A DNA stretch of 64,000 bases. Origin: Geodermatophilus bullaregiensis. GTDB lineage: Bacteria > Actinomycetota > Actinomycetes > Mycobacteriales > Geodermatophilaceae. Positions 54,201 through 62,321 of the stretch are shown here, piece by piece; position 1 is the first letter of the stretch; each line of letters begins with the position of its first letter. The stretch is taken from NCBI RefSeq assembly GCF_016907675.1, contig NZ_JAFBCJ010000001.1, forward strand, positions 2,914,001 through 2,978,000, in the 5' to 3' direction. The notes under the pieces are model-generated. The model was not told the origin of the DNA. It did not search any database and was given only the letters and a program-made list of their open reading frames with translations. The position numbers were made by a program, and so were the translations under genes.

Positions 54201-55880
54201 ATGACGGGGACCTACTGCAGCAACTGCGGCACTCAACGGATGCCCGGGGCGAGCTTCTGCGCCTCCTGCGGCACGGCCGTCGCCCCGCCGAGGGGAGCTC
54301 AGCCCGAGGTCGCCGGGACAGGGGGGTGGAGTGTTCCGCAGCCGGTCCAGCCCCCTGTCCAGCCCGCCGTCGCACCCCCTGTCCCCCAGGCCGGCCCGGT
54401 GCCGCCCGCCGCCGCGCCGCAGCACGTCGCGCCGCAGCACGTGGCGCCGCAGCACGTGGCGCCGCAGCACGTGGCGCCGCAGGTTCCGCCGGCTCCCGCG
54501 ACGCCGCCCGTCCACCCGACCGCGGAGCAGCCCACCGCTGCGCCGTGGGGGTCTCCGCCGCCGGGTGTGCCGCAGCAGCCGGCCGCGGCGCCCTGGGGCG
54601 CCTTCCCCCAGGGCGCGCCCCAGCAGCCCGTCGCGCCCCGCCGCAACGTCGTCGACGCGCTGCTCACCGGTGACTGGGGCGGCGCCGCCCGTGCGGGTGG
54701 CCTCGCCGTCGCCGCGATGGGCGCGGTCTCCCTGGTCGGCGTGCTGCTGGCCACCGGGGGTGGGATCGGGTTCCGCGAGACGATCGCACTGGTCTTCGGC
54801 TCGGTCTGCCTCGCCGTCGGCGGGGACGCCTTCACCGAGGCCGGCGCCGAGTCCTTCGCCTCGTCGATGTCGCTGAGCCTGCTGCCGCTGACCGTCACGT
54901 CCGCCGGTCTCGGTGTCCTCGCCTGGCAGTCGGTCCTCCAGCTGCGTCGCGCCGCCTCCGCGACGCCGGGCGACACCCTGCTCCAGGGCGTGCGCACGGT
55001 CCTGGTCTTCACCACCTGCTTCCTGCCGCTGGCCCTCCTCACCCGGTACGAGGTCGAGAGCGGGTCCGACGACCTCGCCGGCCTCGTCGGCGGGCTGGGC
55101 GTCGGGGTCGGCCTGCTCAGCACGGTGATCGGCGCCGTCCTCTTCGCGGTCGCGACGCTCGGCCTGACGTGGTCGTTCTCCCGGTCGACCGTCCTGACCG
55201 GCCGGCTCGGCGCCGTTCGCGACGCCTCGCGGGCCCCGCTGGTCGGCGCCCTGGCGGTCTTCGCCGTCGGCGTGCTGGCCGTGCTGTGCGCGCTGGGCTA
55301 CGGCCTCGTCGAGGTGGACGAGCCGATGGCGCAGGTGGGCGCCACCGTGCTCGCCGCCGTCAACGGCGTCCTCGCCAGCGTCCTGCTGTCTGCCGGCGTG
55401 CCGCTCAACGTCGAGGGCAACGCGACCGCGGGCCCGCTGGGCGAGCTCTGGTCGAGTGGCCCGCAGCAGGTCGACCTGTTCACCCTCACCGACGCGAGTG
55501 CGTGGGCCTGGCTGGCGCCGGTGGCCCTGCTGGCCACCACGGTGCTGGTGGCCGCCGCCCTGGCGGTGCGGCAGAACACCGTCGAGGACGCCCGCCGCGA
55601 GGGTGTCCGGTTCGCCGGTGCCCTGGCCGCGACCGCCTTCGTCGCCGCCCTCCTCGTGCGCATCGCGGGGGAGTCCGAGTTCCCCGAGTACGCGTCGTTC
55701 GGAGGTGGCGTCTCGGTGACGTTCAACCCGTTGATGGCGGCCTTCGTGCTCGGCCTCTGGGGCGTCGTGACCGGCCTGCTCGCACCGGTGGTGGCGGCGA
55801 AGCTGCCCAGCGGCTTCGTGCTCGGCGTGCGGGGCCGGTTCGGCGCCGCTGCCCAGCCGGTCCAGTCGCCGGTCGCCTGA
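54201..55880 (+). CDS. Zinc-ribbon multi-pass membrane protein (possible streptophobe-like)
   Basis: A 559-residue protein, not assigned to a known pathway. It starts with a double CxxC zinc ribbon (CSNCGTQRMPGASFCASCG). Next comes a Pro/Gln-rich linker with four APQHV repeats, and then about ten hydrophobic segments from residue 165 onward (for example GLAVAAMGAVSLVGVLLA, and the C-terminal NPLMAAFVLGLWGVVTGLL). The layout recalls the Streptomyces streptophobe family, but this is only a resemblance. ATG 54201 follows CAGGAGGACG. It opens a plus-strand run of five envelope genes. Confidence 0.75.
   Translation: MTGTYCSNCGTQRMPGASFCASCGTAVAPPRGAQPEVAGTGGWSVPQPVQPPVQPAVAPPVPQAGPVPPAAAPQHVAPQHVAPQHVAPQHVAPQVPPAPATPPVHPTAEQPTAAPWGSPPPGVPQQPAAAPWGAFPQGAPQQPVAPRRNVVDALLTGDWGGAARAGGLAVAAMGAVSLVGVLLATGGGIGFRETIALVFGSVCLAVGGDAFTEAGAESFASSMSLSLLPLTVTSAGLGVLAWQSVLQLRRAASATPGDTLLQGVRTVLVFTTCFLPLALLTRYEVESGSDDLAGLVGGLGVGVGLLSTVIGAVLFAVATLGLTWSFSRSTVLTGRLGAVRDASRAPLVGALAVFAVGVLAVLCALGYGLVEVDEPMAQVGATVLAAVNGVLASVLLSAGVPLNVEGNATAGPLGELWSSGPQQVDLFTLTDASAWAWLAPVALLATTVLVAAALAVRQNTVEDARREGVRFAGALAATAFVAALLVRIAGESEFPEYASFGGGVSVTFNPLMAAFVLGLWGVVTGLLAPVVAAKLPSGFVLGVRGRFGAAAQPVQSPVA
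54414..54473 (+). repeat. 15-bp tandem repeat encoding APQHV
   Basis: Four consecutive 15-base units (GCGCCGCAGCACGTG, the first ending in C) within the linker of the zinc-ribbon membrane protein. Near-perfect identity suggests recent slippage and length variation among strains. Confidence 0.85.
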
Positions 55881-55883
55881 CGG

Positions 55884-56342
55884 GTGCGGGCGGTGCGTCG
55901 CCGGTTCGGCTGCGCCCTGTCCGCCTCGGCCGTGCTGGCCGCGACCGTGCTGCCGTGGAGCAGCACGGCCGCGGCCGGCCGCACCGGCTGGGAGACGGCG
56001 TCGCTCGCGCTCGCCCTGGGCGAGGCGGTACACCGGCCGGTGCTGACGGCGCTCGCCTGTGCCTGGTCCGCCGTCCCGCTGGCGGCGGCCGGCGCACTCG
56101 TCGTCTGCGTCCTGCTGCCCCGGTCCGGGGCGGCGGCGGCGCTGCGCGGCCTCGGCGCGCTGGTCGTCCTCGACGTCCTGGTCGTGCTCGTCGCCGTGCA
56201 CCTGGCCGGCCTGCACGTCCTCGTGCCCGGCCCCCTGCTCGCCCTCGCCGGCGGTGCTGCGCTCGCAGTGCTGCCGGCCCGTTGCCCACCCGGACAGCCC
56301 CGGCGGCCCGCGCCCGCCGTACCGAGAGGACCCCGACGATGA
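55884..56342 (+). CDS. Small hydrophobic membrane protein
   Basis: A 152-residue protein with about four hydrophobic helices (for example LALGEAVHRPVLTALACAWS, LAAAGALVVCVLLPRSG, LGALVVLDVLVVLVAVHLAG), not recognised. GTG 55884 begins 4 bases after the upstream stop and its own stop overlaps the next gene by ATGA, so it is in the middle of a translationally coupled operon. The basic N-terminus suggests Nin orientation. Confidence 0.7.
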   Translation: MRAVRRRFGCALSASAVLAATVLPWSSTAAAGRTGWETASLALALGEAVHRPVLTALACAWSAVPLAAAGALVVCVLLPRSGAAAALRGLGALVVLDVLVVLVAVHLAGLHVLVPGPLLALAGGAALAVLPARCPPGQPRRPAPAVPRGPRR

Positions 56343-58627
56343 CGTTCTGCCCGGCCTGCGGGACCCGGCTCCTCGGGGGAGCCCGGTTCTGCGAGGGCTG
56401 CGGTACAGCCGTGGCCGCACTCGCCACGCCCGCCTCGCCGCCGCCGGCCGAGCGCCTCCCGGCGGCCCCGTCCCCGGTCGAGCACACGGCGCCCGCGCCG
56501 CCTCCGGGCGGTCAGGCGACGGCCGTGCTCCCGTCGGCCGGTCCGGCGACGGCCGTGCTGGCGCCTCCGGTCGAGCGGGTGCCGGCCGGGTCCCCCGCCG
56601 TCACGCGGCCGGCCGCCGTGCCGGGCAGGAGCCGTCGGCGCCTGCTGGTCGGTGTCAGCGGAGTGGCCGCGCTCGGTGTGCTGGGCGCCGTCGCCTCCGT
56701 GGTCGTCGACCAGCTGACCGGGACCGGTGGCGGCGCCGACTCCCCCGAGGCCGCCGTCGTCGAGCTCGCGGCTGCCGCGAACGCGGAGGACGCGGTCACC
56801 GCGCTCAGCCTGCTGCCCCCGGGGGAGGTCGGCCCCCTGGTCGAGCTGTACCAGGACGTCCAGGCGAAGGCCACCAGCACCGGTGTCGCCTCCTCGGCCG
56901 AGCCGCTGGCCGGGTTCGACCTGCAGCTCGACGGCGTCGCGGTCCAGGCCGAGGAGCTCGGCGAGGGCGTCGCGGCGGTGACCGTCACCGGCGGCACGCT
57001 CTCGTGGACCGTCGACCCCGGCCAGATGCAGGGCGCCCTGCGCATCGACCCGTCCGGCGACGAGCGTCAGGGCACGCAGGGAACGGCCGACCTGGTCGAG
57101 GTGACCCGCGAGGCGACCGACGGCGCGCCGCTGCGGATCATGACCGTCGAGCGGGACGGTGACTGGTACGTCAGCCCCGTCTACACGCTCCTGGAGGCGT
57201 GGCGCACGAGCCAGGGGCTGCCGGCGCCGGACTTCAGCGAGGAGGTCGACCTCGACGGCACCGGCGCCGACTCGGCGGAAGCCGCCGTCCGGCTGGCGGC
57301 CGAGGCGGCCTCCACCTACGACGTCGAGGCGCTGCTCGACCTGCTCAGCCCCGACGAGGCCGCCGCCCTGTACCAGTACCGCGAGGCCGTCGTGACCGCG
57401 ATCAACCGCGACGGCGTCCTGGCCGAGCTGCGGGGCGAGGGCGGGCTCGAGATCACCTCGGTGAGCACCGACGTCGGCGAGGAGGTCGGCGGCCGGGTGC
57501 CGGTGACCGTGCGCTCCGCGTCGGGCAGCGTCTACGACGACGACGGCGACTCGACGTCGTGGTCGCTGGACCTCGCCTGCCTGAGCTGGAACGAGGACGG
57601 CGACACCGACGGCGTCTGCCTGGACGAGGCCCTCGCCGACGAGGACGTGGCCCCCGGGATCGCCGCGGGCATCGACTCGCTGACGGTCCTCACCCAGGAG
57701 GTCGACGACCGCTGGTACCTCAGCCCCCTGGCGACCCTGGTCTCCCACGCCCGTGAGGCCGTCGCGGCCATGGACGCCGACGCCGTCGCGACCACGCTGG
57801 GTGTGCCGCAGTTCGGCGGGGTCGACGACAGGCTCGAGGACGGCGTCACGGTCAGCGGCACCGCCGCCGGCTCCGCCGACCACGCCGTCTACGAGATGGA
57901 CGTGTCCGCCGGCAGCGTGCTCTCGGCCTGCGTCGAGGGCGACGCCTACGCGTTCCTCTACCGCCCCGACGGCCGGCCCGCCGGGCTGGGCGCCACTGTG
58001 GCGACCACGACGGGGCCGCACCGCGTCGTCGTGGAGGCGGCCGGTGACGGGTCCGAGGACTTCACCCTCCGACCCACGCTCGGCACCGTCGAGCGGGTGT
58101 CGCTGCCGGCGGAGGTCGAGCCGGCCGGTGGGGACGCGTGCGGGTGGCGCGTGCTGGAGTTCCAGGCGACCGCGGGCCAGCCGCTGCTCCTCAGCGCCGA
58201 GGGCGGTGGCGAGGTGCAGGTGACCACGCCGAGCGGGGAGACCTCCTGGACGACGGCCTTCGTGCCCGAGGAGACCGGCACCCACCAGGTCACCGTCGCC
58301 GCCGACCAGCCGGTGGACATCGCGCCGGTCGACGCGCTGAGCGCCGGCGACACGGTGACCGTGGCCGTGGACCAGTCCCTGCCGACGTACGTGCTCGTGG
58401 AGGAGGGGCAGACCCTGCGCATCGAGGTCGCCGGCAGCGGCACCAGGCTGGGGGTCCACCACGCCCACCTGTCGACGGTCGACGGCTACTCGGTCGACAG
58501 TTCCTCGGGCTCCTACTCCGGCCGGGCGGCCGTCCTGTACGCCGACGAACCCGGCCTGTACCAGCTCGAGGTGCAGAACCCCTCCTATGCACTGGCCACC
58601 TACTCGGTGTCCGTGAGCACGTACTGA
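56339..58627 (+). CDS. Zinc-ribbon protein with single membrane anchor and large extracytoplasmic region
   Basis: A 762-residue protein, function unknown. It begins with a zinc ribbon (CPACGTRLLGGARFCEGCG), then a Pro-rich linker. A basic stop (PGRSRRRLL) precedes a transmembrane helix (about residues 100-125: VGVSGVAALGVLGAVASVVV). The remainder is an acidic extracytoplasmic region of two related domains of about 140 residues, each ending with a strand and a RDGDWYVSP or DDRWYLSP motif, followed by beta-rich repeats. The cytoplasmic zinc ribbon plus outside sensor layout suggests signalling or complex assembly. ATG 56339 overlaps the previous stop. Confidence 0.78.
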   Translation: MTFCPACGTRLLGGARFCEGCGTAVAALATPASPPPAERLPAAPSPVEHTAPAPPPGGQATAVLPSAGPATAVLAPPVERVPAGSPAVTRPAAVPGRSRRRLLVGVSGVAALGVLGAVASVVVDQLTGTGGGADSPEAAVVELAAAANAEDAVTALSLLPPGEVGPLVELYQDVQAKATSTGVASSAEPLAGFDLQLDGVAVQAEELGEGVAAVTVTGGTLSWTVDPGQMQGALRIDPSGDERQGTQGTADLVEVTREATDGAPLRIMTVERDGDWYVSPVYTLLEAWRTSQGLPAPDFSEEVDLDGTGADSAEAAVRLAAEAASTYDVEALLDLLSPDEAAALYQYREAVVTAINRDGVLAELRGEGGLEITSVSTDVGEEVGGRVPVTVRSASGSVYDDDGDSTSWSLDLACLSWNEDGDTDGVCLDEALADEDVAPGIAAGIDSLTVLTQEVDDRWYLSPLATLVSHAREAVAAMDADAVATTLGVPQFGGVDDRLEDGVTVSGTAAGSADHAVYEMDVSAGSVLSACVEGDAYAFLYRPDGRPAGLGATVATTTGPHRVVVEAAGDGSEDFTLRPTLGTVERVSLPAEVEPAGGDACGWRVLEFQATAGQPLLLSAEGGGEVQVTTPSGETSWTTAFVPEETGTHQVTVAADQPVDIAPVDALSAGDTVTVAVDQSLPTYVLVEEGQTLRIEVAGSGTRLGVHHAHLSTVDGYSVDSSSGSYSGRAAVLYADEPGLYQLEVQNPSYALATYSVSVSTY

Positions 58628-58629
58628 GG

Positions 58630-58651
58630 CCGGCGCCCCTCAGGGCGCCGG
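58630..58651. terminator. Hairpin terminator
   Basis: Arms CCGGCGCCC and GGGCGCCGG with a CTCA loop, three bases after the stop codon of the large zinc-ribbon gene. A second, longer hairpin follows at 58681. Confidence 0.7.
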
Positions 58652-58680
58652 GTGACACGACACCACGACGGAGAACGGAC

Positions 58681-58710
58681 GGCGCCGGCCCGTACGGACG
58701 GGCCGGCGCC
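58681..58710. terminator. Strong GC hairpin
   Basis: Thirteen-base arms GGCGCCGGCCCGT and ACGGGCCGGCGCC with an ACGG loop, 20 bases before GTG 58730. It may terminate transcription or act as an mRNA stability element for the next gene. Confidence 0.65.
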
Positions 58711-58729
58711 ACGGGGAGAGGACGACGAC

Positions 58730-59581
58730 GTGGCCCACGACGACCCGGGCGCGGCGCGGCGGAGACGGACGGCACCGTGGGTGGCGGCCGCGCCACCGGC
58801 GACCGCTGCGCCGCAGCACGCCACGGCACCGCTCCCCACCCCGCCGGCGGCGCCGCCGGGACCCGTCCCGCCCGGTGGCCGTGGTGGTGCCGGACACCGG
58901 GTCGTCGCCGCGGTGGCCGTCGTCCTCCTCGTCGCCGGGGCAGCCGGGGCGACCTGGCTGCTGACCCGCGACGACGAGCCCGCACCGGCGGCGGTGGCGT
59001 CGTCGTTCGGCGCTCCCCCCGTGGCGTCCCCGGACGAGGACGACGACGGCGGCGCGACCGACCCCGTCCCGGCGCCGACGACGAGCGCCGCGCCCACGAC
59101 GAGTCCGGCGCCGACGACCCCGGCACCCCCGGCAGGCGTCACCGCAGTCCCGTCCTCCGCGAGGACGGAGAACGAGGCCATGACCGAGCTCCTGGAGCTG
59201 CGTGCCCAGTCGCTGGACCGGCTGGTGCTCGACGGACGCTGGGTCGCGCAGGTGGCCAGCAAGGCCGTGGGCATCACCGACCCGCTGCAGGTGGCGGCCA
59301 ACGGCACGCACACCTTCTACGCGCTCGACATCCTCGCCGAGAGCCAGGACGCCGCGCTCCGGGCGTCTGGTCCGGCGGCGGTGTACGTGCTGGGCAGCAC
59401 CGACTTCGGCAGGCGGTCGTACTGGACCGACGGCCAGCCGTACTGGGTGACCGTCGTCGACGAGGGGTTCAGCAGCCGGGACGACGTCGAGCTGTGGTGC
59501 GCCCGCACCCATCCGCAGCTGAGCGGCCAGCAGCTGACCAACGCCTGCGCACCCCGCACCCTCACCCAGCCGCACGACTGA
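58730..59581 (+). CDS. Membrane-anchored secreted protein of unknown function
   Basis: A 283-residue type II membrane protein. After a cytoplasmic Pro/Ala tail a single helix (VVAAVAVVLLVAGAAGATWL) is followed by an acidic and Thr/Pro-rich linker. The C-terminal globular domain (about 150 residues) begins SARTENEAMTELLELRAQSL and includes GRRSYWTDGQPYWVTVVDEG and DDVELWCARTHPQL; I do not recognise it. GTG 58730 has GGGGAGAGG upstream; the alternative start at 58652 would place a strong hairpin inside the coding region. Confidence 0.72.
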   Translation: MAHDDPGAARRRRTAPWVAAAPPATAAPQHATAPLPTPPAAPPGPVPPGGRGGAGHRVVAAVAVVLLVAGAAGATWLLTRDDEPAPAAVASSFGAPPVASPDEDDDGGATDPVPAPTTSAAPTTSPAPTTPAPPAGVTAVPSSARTENEAMTELLELRAQSLDRLVLDGRWVAQVASKAVGITDPLQVAANGTHTFYALDILAESQDAALRASGPAAVYVLGSTDFGRRSYWTDGQPYWVTVVDEGFSSRDDVELWCARTHPQLSGQQLTNACAPRTLTQPHD

Positions 59582-59595
59582 GATCGGAGACCTCG

Positions 59596-60513
59596 ATGGC
59601 TGACCGGACAGGACCGGACGCCGCACCCGCGCCGTGGCTGAGCCCGGCCGCCCCGGCCGAACCGCCGCCGTGGCACCCCCCGGCGCAGGCCGCTCCGCAG
59701 GGGTGGGCCCGGCCCGGCCCGGCGCCGTCGTCCTGGTCGTCGGACCTCGACCCGATCGACGAGCCGGAGCCGCGGCCGCGGCGCGGTCGCGCCCTGCCCT
59801 GGGTGGTGGGGCTGGCGGCCGCGGGCGTGCTCGCGGTGGGCGGCTACGCCGTGGTCGACCGGTCCGCTCCCGACGATGCCGTCACCGCGGCCTCGGACGG
59901 CGACGCCCCGGTGTTCGGCGCACCGTCGTCGGGCACCCCCTCGTCCGCCGCGTCGTCGTCCGCCGCCCCGTCGCAGACCCCGGAGACGAGCCCGTCACCT
60001 GAAGCCGGCGCCAGCAGCGCCGTGCCGCGGCCGACGGGCCCGCCCAGCACGCTGCAGCCGGTCTCGGTGACGGCCACCTGCCGGGCCCCGGACGGGGTGG
60101 ACTCGGCCGGCAGCACCGTCACCTACCAGCCGGAGCACACCCTCGACGGCGTCCCCGCGACCGCCTGGCGCTGCCCGGGGGCGGCGGTCGATGCGCAGCT
60201 GACCTTCGACTTCGGCGGCCCGGTGCTGCTCGCGTCGGCGGGGCTCGTGCCCGGCTACGCCAAGATCGACCCGGCGGACGGCACGAACCGTTTCACCGAG
60301 AACCGCACGGTCACCGCGGTGACGTGGGAGTTCGACGACGGCACGTCGTCAGGACAGTCCGTCCCCGCGCCGCAGCCGAGCCTGGCGACGAGTCACCTCC
60401 CGGCTCCGGTCAGCACCACCCGCGTCGTCCTGCGGATCGCCGACACCGGCAACGACACGGCGCTGCGCGACTTCACCGCGATCAGCGACGTCCAGTTCAC
60501 GGGCTACCGCTGA
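59596..60513 (+). CDS. Anchored protein with discoidin-like / NADase-type glycan-binding domain
   Basis: A 305-residue protein with a Pro-rich cytoplasmic tail, a single helix (ALPWVVGLAAAGVLAVGGYA) and a Ser/Pro linker. The C-terminal beta-sandwich of about 145 residues begins VTATCRAPDGVDSAGSTVTY and has HTLDGVPATAWRCPG, typical of discoidin-like and NADase-type glycan-binding domains. It probably binds cell-surface sugar. ATG 59596 is 14 bases after the upstream stop. Its last 17 bases overlap the 3' end of the cell-wall amidase gene on the other strand. Confidence 0.78.
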   Translation: MADRTGPDAAPAPWLSPAAPAEPPPWHPPAQAAPQGWARPGPAPSSWSSDLDPIDEPEPRPRRGRALPWVVGLAAAGVLAVGGYAVVDRSAPDDAVTAASDGDAPVFGAPSSGTPSSAASSSAAPSQTPETSPSPEAGASSAVPRPTGPPSTLQPVSVTATCRAPDGVDSAGSTVTYQPEHTLDGVPATAWRCPGAAVDAQLTFDFGGPVLLASAGLVPGYAKIDPADGTNRFTENRTVTAVTWEFDDGTSSGQSVPAPQPSLATSHLPAPVSTTRVVLRIADTGNDTALRDFTAISDVQFTGYR

Positions 60514-61384
60514 AGTAGCCGGTGACGGCCGCGGCCAGCGCGTCGGCGACGCGGGCCCGCCCCTCCGCGCCGGTGAGCAGGGCCGCGTCGCCGGCGTTCC
60601 GGAGGTTGCCCGCCTCCAGCATGACCGCGGGCACGTCCGACCGGTTGAGCGTGCCGAGGTCGGTGCGCTCGTCGAGGCCGTCGAGGCCGGGGTGGGTGGC
60701 GGGCGGAACGCCGGCGCCCACCAGGGCGTCGCGGACGGCGACGGCAGCCCGTCGGCTGTCGGCGACGATGTCCTCGGTCCAGCCGGGGAGCAGGCCCGGC
60801 ATGATCACGTGGAACCCGCTCGCCGACGCGACCGCGCCGTCGGCGTGCAGGGAGAGCAGCAGATCGGCGCCCTCGCGGTTGGCGATCGCGGCTCGCTCGT
60901 CGATGCACGGCCCCCACCCGGCGTCGGCGTCGCGGGTCAGCAGGACGCGGGCGCCGGCCGCCTCGAGCCGCTGACGGACGGCGAGGGCCAGTTCCCAGTT
61001 GACCGTCGCCTCCGGGATGCCGCTGTCGGTGGCCGTCCCGGTGGTGTTGCACGCCTTGGCGAAGCCGCCGGCGTCGACCTGCCGGTTGATCTGCGACGGG
61101 TTGCTGCCGTTGTCCCGGTTGTGGCCGGGGTCGAGCACGACGGTCCGGCCGGCGAGCGGCAGCGGCGGCGTGGTGGTGGCGGCCGGCGCGGGCGAGGCGC
61201 TCGGCACGGGCGGCGGCGTGCTCGCCGCGGCCGGCCCCTCCGGGGCGGCGCCGGCGCTCCCGGGCTGCAGCGCGGACGCCCAGGCGGCGAGCCCGACCAC
61301 GGCGGCGGCGAGCAGGGCGAGCACCACCACCCGCCTCCGGCTGCGGCGCCGCGCGCCAGACCTGCCGCGAGGAGCCCCCGCCAT
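60497..61384 (-). CDS. N-acetylmuramoyl-L-alanine amidase (Amidase_3)
   Basis: A 295-residue peptidoglycan hydrolase. An N-terminal basic segment and helix (RRRVVVLALLAAAVVGLAAW) anchor or export it, then a Pro/Ala linker. The catalytic zinc amidase_3 domain follows: TVVLDPGHNRDN (His ligand), ATVNWELALAVRQRLEAAGA (Glu), LLLSLHADGA (His) and VMLEAGNLRNAGDAALL (catalytic Glu). It cuts the amide bond between MurNAc and L-Ala and is likely involved in wall remodelling or cell separation. ATG 61384 is chosen; an adjacent GTG at 61387 is possible. Confidence 0.9.
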   Translation of the reverse strand: MAGAPRGRSGARRRSRRRVVVLALLAAAVVGLAAWASALQPGSAGAAPEGPAAASTPPPVPSASPAPAATTTPPLPLAGRTVVLDPGHNRDNGSNPSQINRQVDAGGFAKACNTTGTATDSGIPEATVNWELALAVRQRLEAAGARVLLTRDADAGWGPCIDERAAIANREGADLLLSLHADGAVASASGFHVIMPGLLPGWTEDIVADSRRAAVAVRDALVGAGVPPATHPGLDGLDERTDLGTLNRSDVPAVMLEAGNLRNAGDAALLTGAEGRARVADALAAAVTGYFSGSP

Positions 61385-61468
61385 CACGAACCCCCCCACG
61401 TCCACAGCCCCGCGGACCGTAGCAACGCCGCACCCCAGGCCGGACGCCGACAGGCCGCCGGCCATCGC

Positions 61469-62035
61469 CTACGAGGTCGAGGAGGCCAGGGGTGGGGCAC
61501 CGACCAGGCCGGTGCTGAGCCGGACCAGGTCGGTGGCGATGGTGCGCAGGTCGAGGTCCTCGAGGTAGACGGACGGAGCGATCAACGCCAGGGCGGCGGT
61601 GACCTCGCCGTCGCCGTCCCGGACGGGTGCGGCGATCGAGGTGACCTCGCCACGCACACCGCCGACGAGGACGTCGTGTCCGGTCGTGCGCACGCGCGCC
61701 AGGCGTAAGGCGAGCAGGGCACGGTTGCGCACGGCGAACGGTGCGCGGTCGAGCCCGCCGAGCCGGCGGTCGAGCACGTCCGGCGGGAGCCAGGCCAACA
61801 GCACGTGCAGCGGGGCCTCGGTGCCCGGCAGCAGCGCGGTGCAGTCCAGCTGCGGGATGACCAGCGGTTGCGGCGGCGGGTCCTCGCGTCGCCGGCACTG
61901 CACCGCGTCGCCGGACCACCCGAACACCATCACCGTGCCGCCGGTGGCCGCGGTCAACAGTCGCAGCTCCGCCGAGACGTCACCGCCCGGTGGTGCCGCC
62001 ACGCTGTTGCCCTCGAACTGCACGCGGTCGCTCAC
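61469..62035 (-). CDS. IclR-like effector-binding domain protein lacking the HTH
   Basis: A 188-residue protein that aligns with the C-terminal ligand-binding half of IclR regulators: SAELRLLTAATGGTVMVFGW, LHVLLAWLPPDVLDRRLGGL, DVLVGGVRGEVTSIAAPVRD and a closing YLEDLDLRTIATDLVRLSTG. No winged-helix DNA-binding domain precedes it in any frame, so it is either a free-standing sensor or a truncated regulator. GTG 62035 is the first reasonable start. The upstream 300 bases are less GC-rich. An inverted TTTGC/GCAAA pair at about 62072-62099 may be an operator-like site. Confidence 0.6.
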   Translation of the reverse strand: MSDRVQFEGNSVAAPPGGDVSAELRLLTAATGGTVMVFGWSGDAVQCRRREDPPPQPLVIPQLDCTALLPGTEAPLHVLLAWLPPDVLDRRLGGLDRAPFAVRNRALLALRLARVRTTGHDVLVGGVRGEVTSIAAPVRDGDGEVTAALALIAPSVYLEDLDLRTIATDLVRLSTGLVGAPPLASSTS

Positions 62036-62321
62036 GTCAGGCCCCCGTTTCGATGACGTGCGAGTCGCAGTTTTGCACCGTGTATGGGAATCGCAAACTT
62101 GAACCAGGCTCCCCCTCGCACAAGACCCGGACGACATGCCGGTTCACGCTCGGAAACGGACACGGGAAGCACGACTCGCGGACGGGGTCCGCATAAGGCG
62201 CCGGGGGGCGTTTGGCCGCTGTCAATCTACACCGAGAGACCGCCGGGTCGTGCGGTGACTCGCTGTCGAGTTGAGCTGTCGCGCCGACGACCACGTTGGG
62301 GTCCTTCCGTTCTCGCGGACC

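Noticed and set aside
54414..54473. 15-bp repeats as a possible CRISPR-like or origin iteron array
   Set aside because: They are in-frame coding repeats (APQHV) without spacers and lie inside a strongly coding-biased gene.
62037..62294. Short minus-strand open frame that might supply an HTH for the IclR-like protein
   Set aside because: It does not resemble a winged helix and is in a different frame; there is no sign of a frameshift joining them.
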